This document shows, one piece after another, positions 32,448 to 37,085 of a stretch of 37,085 nucleotides of DNA (positions are counted from its first letter, which is position 1; the number at the start of each line of letters is the position of its first letter). The notes under the pieces were generated by a model. The model was given only the letters and a program-made list of their open reading frames with translations. It was not told the DNA's origin and ran no database searches. The translations under genes and the position numbers were made by a program. Source of the DNA: Natronococcus sp. A-GB7 (GTDB lineage Archaea; Halobacteriota; Halobacteria; Halobacteriales; Natrialbaceae); contig NZ_JARUKV010000035.1 of the NCBI RefSeq assembly GCF_029688865.1, forward strand, positions 1 to 37,085, written 5' to 3'.

Positions 32448-33203
32448 TTAGGCGGTAAAGCCACCGTCAACGATGAGATTCTGTCCTGTGATGAAGGAGG
32501 CCTCATCACTTGCAAGAAACAGAGCAGCATCTGCGACCTCATCGGGCTGTCCCGGACGACCAAGCGGTGTATTCTCCGTAAGATCGGCTGCGGTATCACC
32601 GTCTTTTTTTGTCATCGCCGTTTCAATGATCCCCGGATTCAACGCGTTAACACGGATCCCGTGCGGTCCCTGTTCGATCGCAAGTTCGCGGGTTAAGTTC
32701 GTCACGCCTCCCTTCGAGGTACAGTACAACGATGAGTTCTCGAGTCCGCAAATACCAGCGATGGAGGACATATTAATGATGGTACCACCAGTGGCTTGCT
32801 CCTGCATCTCCTCGATTGCAGCCTGACAGCCGAAGTAGGCACCCTTGAGATTGATGTCCATCAGCCACTCGAAGTCCTCTTCGCTTGCGTCAGTGATTGG
32901 CATCTGTCGTTCGACGCCTGCGTTATTAACCATCACATCTAGCGATCCATACATTTCGACCGTCTCGGTGATTGCGTTCCGGATATCCTTGATTGATGTA
33001 ACGTCCGTCTCGATGTACTGTGCGCTACCACCGCTTGCTGTGATGAGTTCGTGGGTTGGCTCGCCACCGAGCCGAGGATCTGTTCGGACATCGGCAACGG
33101 TGACGTTCGCTCCCTCTTCAGCGAATCGTTGTGCTATCGCCCGTCCGTTCCCTGATGATGCGCCGGTTATCAGTGCCGTCGTTTGCTCTAATCTTCCAGT
33201 CAT
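32448..33203 (-). CDS. Short-chain dehydrogenase/reductase (second)
   Basis: This 251-residue SDR has LITGASSGNGRAIA (11-24; Asn replaces the usual Ile of GIG), Asp38 in VTVADVR (favouring NAD), MVNNAGVERQM, Ser in INMSSIAGICG, Tyr/Lys in SSLYCTSKGGV, and the ending FITGQNLIVDGGFTA. The closest look-alikes are glucose-1-dehydrogenase or 3-oxoacyl-reductase types, which are not specific. It converges with the importer operon and probably acts on its cargo or on the product of the first SDR. A TATA-like CTTATTATTA lies at 33251-33260, giving a leader of about 25 bases. Confidence 0.92.
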   Translation of the reverse strand: MTGRLEQTTALITGASSGNGRAIAQRFAEEGANVTVADVRTDPRLGGEPTHELITASGGSAQYIETDVTSIKDIRNAITETVEMYGSLDVMVNNAGVERQMPITDASEEDFEWLMDINLKGAYFGCQAAIEEMQEQATGGTIINMSSIAGICGLENSSLYCTSKGGVTNLTRELAIEQGPHGIRVNALNPGIIETAMTKKDGDTAADLTENTPLGRPGQPDEVADAALFLASDEASFITGQNLIVDGGFTA

Positions 33204-33331
33204 GATCGTCGAAGCTCTCGAGTGCGACGTGTGTATTGATGCTCTCCATGTAATAATAAGTTAGCATTTGAGTGGCTCCTTTCGGGGGCGCAGTAGCGTC
33301 ATAGTTCTCAGAAAGTGTCCTACTGGTCCAG

Positions 33332-34792
33332 TTACTCCGTCGGTGCGATGTTGAGGCACACATTTTTTAGTTGCGTGTAGTTCTCGATCGCTTGAATCCC
33401 ATTTTCACGGCCGATTCCGCTTCGTTTGAAGCCGCCGAAAGGAGTCTCATTGCCGCTGGCGAAGTACTCGTTGATGTAAATCTGGCCGGCATCGACCTCT
33501 CGGGCGAAACGGTGGGCGCGACCGACGTTCTCGGTGTAGACGCCCGCGACGAGACCGTAGTCTGTCGCGTTGGCCAACTCTATGGCCTCGCCCTCGTCAG
33601 CGAAGGGCGTGACCGTCAGCACCGGCCCGAAGATCTCCTCCTGAGCAATGCGTGTGTCCATGGGCACGTCGTCGAAGACTGTCGGTTCAACGAAATATCC
33701 GTCGCGGTCCAGCGCATTGCCGCCAGTCACCGGCTCGCCAACCTCTTCACGGCCGATATCGACATAGCTCAGGACTTTCTCCAAGTGAGCCTCGGAGACG
33801 AGCGGGCCCATGTCCACGTCCTTGAGACCGGAACCGACGTCAAGTGACTCCGCACGCTCAACGAGGTCGTCGACGAACTCTTCGTGGATGTCCTCGTGAA
33901 CGAGCAGGCGCGATCCCGCCGAGCAGACCTGCCCGGCGTTGGTGAAGATTGCCGTCATCGTTCCGTTGAGGGCGCCCTCCCAGTCAGCATCCGGGAAGAC
34001 GACGTTCGGGCTCTTTCCACCAAGTTCGAGGTGCGTTTCGGTAACGTTCTCAACGGCGCTCTTCGCGACCGCTGTCCCGGTCGGACCAGAGCCGGTGAAG
34101 GTGATGCTGTTCACGTCTGGATGGCCGGTGATTGCGGCTCCGGCCTCGTTGCCGTAGCCAGGAACGACATTGAGGAGTCCATCGGGGAGGCCGGCCTCGG
34201 ATGCGAGTCTGGCGAGTTCGAGCGCGCCCAGCGGCGTCTCTTCGGCGGGTTTGACGACAGCTGCGTTCCCGGCGGCGAGTGCGGGGGCAACGCTCCGTGC
34301 AAAGAGATAGATCGGGACGTTCCAGGGGACGATATGAGCGGTGACACCCAGGGGTTCGCGGACGGTGTAGTCGACGTACTCCTCGGAGAGCGGAATCGAC
34401 TCGCCCTGGATCTTGTCGGCGATGCCGGCGTAGTACTCGAAGTGACGGGCACAGCGCTCGACTTGGTCCTCGGCCTCGCCGAGTGGCTTGCCATTCTCTA
34501 GCGTCTCAATACGAGCTAGCTGGTTGTTCTTCTCGCGGATGGCGGCCGCGATGTCTGTGAGAATCTGCGTCCGTTTTTTCGGAGGTCGGCGGTGCCACGA
34601 CTCGAACGCGTCGCGGGCGTTCTCGACTGCCGCGTCAGCGTCGTCGGCCGTTCCCATCGCGACGTCGGCGAGTGGCTCTTCAGTCGCAGGGTTGACAACT
34701 GCCAGCTGGTCGTCGCTTCCGGCTGGCCGCTCGTCTCCGCCAATCCACAGATCATACTGGTCACTGACCGCAGCGAGCGCTTTCTTTGACAT
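33332..34792 (-). CDS. Aldehyde dehydrogenase (NAD(P)-dependent)
   Basis: This 486-residue enzyme of the ALDH superfamily oxidises an aldehyde to its acid. Asn158 lies in IVPWNVPIYL, the catalytic base Glu256 in THLELGGKSPNVV, the coenzyme loop in TFTGSGPTGTAVAK, and the nucleophile Cys290 in TNAGQVCSAGSRL; the end has PFGGFKRSGIGREN, as usual. No CoA-acylating feature is seen. The ATG at 34792 is chosen, but the GTG at 34798 is equally placed for translation. It diverges from the amidohydrolase operon, and its G+C-rich sequence differs from the SDR gene next to it, so it may belong to the right-hand group. Confidence 0.94.
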   Translation of the reverse strand: MSKKALAAVSDQYDLWIGGDERPAGSDDQLAVVNPATEEPLADVAMGTADDADAAVENARDAFESWHRRPPKKRTQILTDIAAAIREKNNQLARIETLENGKPLGEAEDQVERCARHFEYYAGIADKIQGESIPLSEEYVDYTVREPLGVTAHIVPWNVPIYLFARSVAPALAAGNAAVVKPAEETPLGALELARLASEAGLPDGLLNVVPGYGNEAGAAITGHPDVNSITFTGSGPTGTAVAKSAVENVTETHLELGGKSPNVVFPDADWEGALNGTMTAIFTNAGQVCSAGSRLLVHEDIHEEFVDDLVERAESLDVGSGLKDVDMGPLVSEAHLEKVLSYVDIGREEVGEPVTGGNALDRDGYFVEPTVFDDVPMDTRIAQEEIFGPVLTVTPFADEGEAIELANATDYGLVAGVYTENVGRAHRFAREVDAGQIYINEYFASGNETPFGGFKRSGIGRENGIQAIENYTQLKNVCLNIAPTE

Positions 34793-34894
34793 TGACACCT
34801 GAATTGACTCTCCACTCGTGTAAATAGCTTGTGCGTCAACGTGGATACGAAATGAAACGCGTCTCGGTAGAAAACGCCAAGCATCTTATCCGAA

Positions 34895-34905
34895 GTTTTA
34901 TTATG
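34895..34905 (+). promoter_or_regulatory. TATA-like promoter of the amidohydrolase operon
   Basis: GTTTTATTATG is centred about 30 bases before the ATG at 34930 in an AT-rich patch between two divergent genes. Confidence 0.5.
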
Positions 34906-34929
34906 ATGTTCTCATAAGTACTCTATGCT

Positions 34930-36006
34930 ATGTTAGAGAATGGCGCCCTAGTCGTTGATTCAGTCTCACACTGTTTCAACCATGCAGAGGAGAACCTGAA
35001 ACACCCACACGCACAACGTTGGAACGACGAGACTTTCGAACTTGGCGAGCAACTCCAGCCCGAGAAGTACGTCCATCCAAAAGAGGTGTTCCACCGTGAC
35101 CACTCGGTCGAGGAACTCGAACGACTGCTATTCCTGGAGAGTCAGGTTGATTACACGAACTATCACTCGCTGCCACTCGACGATTACTTCCACGACGGGC
35201 TGGTCTCCCGAGAGAAGGGGTTTGAGCTTCGCGACCGCAACCCAAACCGCGTCTCGATGTACGTCGACATCAATCCACTCGACGACGACGCTGTCGAGCA
35301 AGTCGAGTACTATGTCAAAGAAAAAAACGTCGAAGGCATCAAGCTCTACCCCGCCCGCTACCAGAACGGCCAGGACCTCTCGCTACAGCTCAACGAAGAT
35401 GCGGTCCGTCCCGTCTTGGAGAAGGCCGCTGACCTCGACGTAACTTCCGTCGGGATTCACAAGTTCATCCCGTTCGCGACGGCGCCGGTCCGGTACTTCC
35501 GGATGGGTGACGTCGAGGACGCCGCGAACGCATTCCCCGAACTCAATTTCGAGGTCATCCACGCCGGCTTCTCGTTCCTCGAAGAAACCGTCTTCGCGAT
35601 GGCGAGCCACGAAAACGTCTACGCGAACCTCGAAAACACGATCCACATGGCCTGCTCGCGGCCGCGGAAGTTCGCCCGCTCACTTGGTGAGATGCTCTAC
35701 TGGGCCGGGCCGGACCGCATCGTCTTCTCCGGCGGCGCGACGGCGCTGCACCCGCAGGCAGCCATCGAGGACTTTTGGGACTTCGAGATCCCCGAGGACA
35801 TGCGCGCCGGAAACGACTATCCCCAAGTCACCGACGAAATCAAAGAGAAGATTCTCGGGAAAAACGCTTTCCGGCTCTTAGGGAAAGACCCTGAGAAGGT
35901 CAGAAAGGACATTGAGGGCGACAAGTGGGAACAGAAGCGCCAGGAGCGTAAAGAGACCGGCGATTTCCCGGCTGAACCATGGTCGACCTACGACACCCCC
36001 GCATAA
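34930..36006 (+). CDS. Amidohydrolase-superfamily protein with altered metal site
   Basis: The 358-residue protein looks like a COG2159 (ACMSD-like) amidohydrolase: GIKLYPARYQNGQDL (137-151), VGIHKFIPFATAP with His177, FEVIHAGFSFLEETV with His211, and the late DRIVFSGGATALHPQA, followed by a C-terminal helix-rich tail. The N-terminal metal motif D-x-H-x-H reads VDSVSHCFN, so only His14 is kept, and the late Asp ligand (normally SD) is Gly268. It may bind metal differently or act on another reaction. It heads an operon with a MIP18-like gene (2-base gap) and UspA. I recall similar amidohydrolase/DUF59 pairs beside actinobacterial propane monooxygenases; no monooxygenase is here. Confidence 0.8.
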   Translation: MLENGALVVDSVSHCFNHAEENLKHPHAQRWNDETFELGEQLQPEKYVHPKEVFHRDHSVEELERLLFLESQVDYTNYHSLPLDDYFHDGLVSREKGFELRDRNPNRVSMYVDINPLDDDAVEQVEYYVKEKNVEGIKLYPARYQNGQDLSLQLNEDAVRPVLEKAADLDVTSVGIHKFIPFATAPVRYFRMGDVEDAANAFPELNFEVIHAGFSFLEETVFAMASHENVYANLENTIHMACSRPRKFARSLGEMLYWAGPDRIVFSGGATALHPQAAIEDFWDFEIPEDMRAGNDYPQVTDEIKEKILGKNAFRLLGKDPEKVRKDIEGDKWEQKRQERKETGDFPAEPWSTYDTPA

Positions 36007-36008
36007 CC

Positions 36009-36443
36009 ATGCGTATAATCGAAAACGCTGAACAAGATCACATCACGCCCGACACCGAGTTCGACAGCGACCTCAAGATGGCTGTCAAGACACAGCTTCA
36101 GGAAGTCCTTGACCCCTGCAGCTGTATCACCGACAACCCGATCGATCTCGTCGACCTCGGTATCATCGACGACATCACGATTGACGAGCAGACTGGCGAG
36201 GCGAGGATCGATATCCTGCTAACCTCCCAGCGGTGCATGTACGTCATCGATATCACCGACGAAATCAAAGAACGCGTTGAGTCTATCGAGGGGATCGAGA
36301 TAGCCGAGGTTCACCAAGTGACCAGCGGGAAAGTCTGGACAGCGGAACGTATGTCCGAACAGCAGCAGAAAGAACGTCGCGAGCGCTTCCAAGAGCGTGT
36401 CGAGGCCGCGGACATTACACCCTACGCGGAGCGCTCGGACTGA
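36009..36443 (+). CDS. MIP18/PaaD-like (DUF59) protein
   Basis: The 144-residue protein has the DUF59/MIP18 core, with LDPCSCITDNPIDLVDLGII (34-53) in place of the usual DPE..vslvdlGmI, and LLTSQRCMYVIDITDEI with Cys76 in the place of the family Cys that binds or transfers Fe-S clusters. DEVxxxxG is replaced by EIAEVHQVTSG. The C-terminal 35 residues are a charged helix (MSEQQQKERRERFQERVE). Family members help mature Fe-S or metal proteins (SufT, PaaD); here the neighbour amidohydrolase is the likely client. The start is the ATG two bases after the amidohydrolase stop; the longer reading would overlap that gene. Confidence 0.8.
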   Translation: MRIIENAEQDHITPDTEFDSDLKMAVKTQLQEVLDPCSCITDNPIDLVDLGIIDDITIDEQTGEARIDILLTSQRCMYVIDITDEIKERVESIEGIEIAEVHQVTSGKVWTAERMSEQQQKERRERFQERVEAADITPYAERSD

Positions 36444-36446
36444 GCC

Positions 36447-36887
36447 ATGACGCTCCAGATACTCGTGCCGCTTGACGACTCGCCGCAAGCAATGACCGCC
36501 GTCGAACATGCGGTCACGCACTATCCAGGCACCGACATCACGATACTGACCGTCATAGAGTATACCGAGAAGAAAACCAGTCTCGCACGCGGTGGTCGTG
36601 GTCGAGAAGAAGGGTGGTACGCCGAGGAACGAGAGGCCGCCGAGGAACTACTCGACAAGGCCGCCGACATCGCCGCCGACCATGATGGCAACATCAACAC
36701 TGTTATCGAAAACGGGACCCCCTCGAGCGAAATTCTCGACTACATGACCGACCACGACGTCGACATCGTCGTAATGGGGTACCGGAAGCGGAGTCCGACC
36801 GGAAAGGCCCTTTTTGGGTCAACCGCTCAGGACGTTCTGCTGTCAGTCGAGTGCCCGGTCGTCACTGTTCCGAATCCAGAGAGCTGA
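36447..36887 (+). CDS. Universal stress protein, UspA family (second)
   Basis: The 146-residue UspA domain begins MTLQILVPLDDSPQAMTAVE and ends with VVMGYRKRSPTGKALFGSTA, then QDVLLSVECPVVTV, giving the G-x-x-x...G-x(9)-G-S nucleotide loop. An acidic/Arg insertion (RGGRGREEGWYAEER) follows the second strand. It starts 3 bases after the MIP18-like stop, so it is part of that operon. It differs clearly from the UspA at 10252. A regulatory or chaperone-like role for the operon's enzyme is possible but unproved. Confidence 0.9.
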   Translation: MTLQILVPLDDSPQAMTAVEHAVTHYPGTDITILTVIEYTEKKTSLARGGRGREEGWYAEEREAAEELLDKAADIAADHDGNINTVIENGTPSSEILDYMTDHDVDIVVMGYRKRSPTGKALFGSTAQDVLLSVECPVVTVPNPES

Positions 36888-36974
36888 CACCGCTGGTTCG
36901 CCCACTGCCCAATGTCATAAAATATTCGTCATTTCTCGGCTCGCTACTTTTCGAAAGGAACCCCGGAACCGCAG

Positions 36975-37085
36975 TTATCTGGCGTTCTCGATGTTATCGA
37001 GCGTCTCAGGATTCTCGATGCTGCTCATATCACCGAGATCCTCGCCAGTGTAGGTCGCCTCAACGGCCCGTCGAATAATCTTCCC
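36975..37085 (-). CDS. acs: Acetyl-CoA synthetase, C-terminal end (partial, runs off window)
   Basis: Only the last 36 codons are present: GKIIRRAVEATYTGEDLGDM and SSIENPETLDNIENAR before TAA at 36975-36977. GK(I)(I/M)RR is the A10 motif with the catalytic Lys, and DLGDxSSIENPETL is the typical end of acetyl- and propionyl-CoA synthetases. The enzyme makes acetyl-CoA from acetate, ATP and CoA. The start lies beyond the window. It converges with the UspA gene across 87 bases. Confidence 0.85.
   Translation of the reverse strand, partial: GKIIRRAVEATYTGEDLGDMSSIENPETLDNIENAR

Noticed and set aside
1-37085. CRISPR array, tRNA, rRNA, toxin-antitoxin or phage genes
   Set aside because: I looked for regularly spaced repeats, cloverleaf-type sequences and known motifs by eye and saw none; a search with dedicated tools could still find a weak one.

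Overview
The window reads as a haloarchaeal chromosome segment (class Halobacteria). The proteins are rich in Asp and Glu, and the families are typical of that class: split methylmalonyl-CoA mutase with MeaB, IclR regulators, Tat lipoprotein binding proteins, UspA and an IS6-type transposase. About sixteen genes have an AT-rich TATA-like box centred 26-31 bases before the start codon, the archaeal pattern for leaderless transcripts. The genus cannot be told from sequence alone. No rRNA, tRNA, CRISPR array, phage module or replication origin was seen.

Left part (1-23.6 kb), G+C-rich: a decayed enoyl-CoA hydratase remnant (143-418), an amidase, a metallo-beta-lactamase-fold hydrolase, an epoxide hydrolase, a MaoC hydratase and an acyl-CoA dehydrogenase. 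Then come MeaB with the B12-binding mutase subunit, a GNAT acetyltransferase, the large mutase subunit and a UspA protein. Next is a same-strand block that looks built for short (halo)acids: two unrelated 2-haloacid dehalogenases (DehI type, and a HAD type interrupted by an amber codon), then a symporter small subunit, an acetate-type sodium:solute symporter and a 54-residue membrane protein. It is followed by an AMP-forming acyl-CoA synthetase, a thiolase / zinc-ribbon OB protein / thioesterase operon, a frameshifted 3-hydroxyacyl-CoA dehydrogenase, a second acyl-CoA dehydrogenase, an enoyl-CoA hydratase, a luciferase-like oxidoreductase and an IclR regulator. Together these give acid uptake, activation, beta-oxidation and entry of propionyl units through methylmalonyl-CoA; propionyl-CoA carboxylase is not in the window.

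Middle (23.6-33.3 kb), visibly lower in G+C: gene-poor spacers around one IS6-family element, a second IclR regulator, a beta-keto acid cleavage enzyme (BKACE, formerly DUF849), a short-chain dehydrogenase, a complete ribose-type ABC importer (binding lipoprotein, double ATPase, permease) and a second short-chain dehydrogenase. I read this as one imported catabolic island for an unknown hydroxylated substrate: uptake, oxidation to a beta-keto acid, then cleavage to acetoacetate plus an acyl-CoA.

Right end (33.3-37.1 kb), G+C-rich again: an aldehyde dehydrogenase diverging from a tight three-gene operon (atypical amidohydrolase, MIP18/PaaD-like protein, UspA), and the C-terminal end of an acetyl-CoA synthetase running off the window.

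Three catabolic genes are broken: the 5' hydratase remnant, the HAD dehalogenase (stop in place of an expected Trp) and the hydroxyacyl-CoA dehydrogenase (one base missing). Either this fatty/halo-acid region is decaying or the assembly has errors. The best candidates for new biology are the two-dehalogenase/symporter locus, the BKACE-ABC island and the amidohydrolase-MIP18-UspA cassette.
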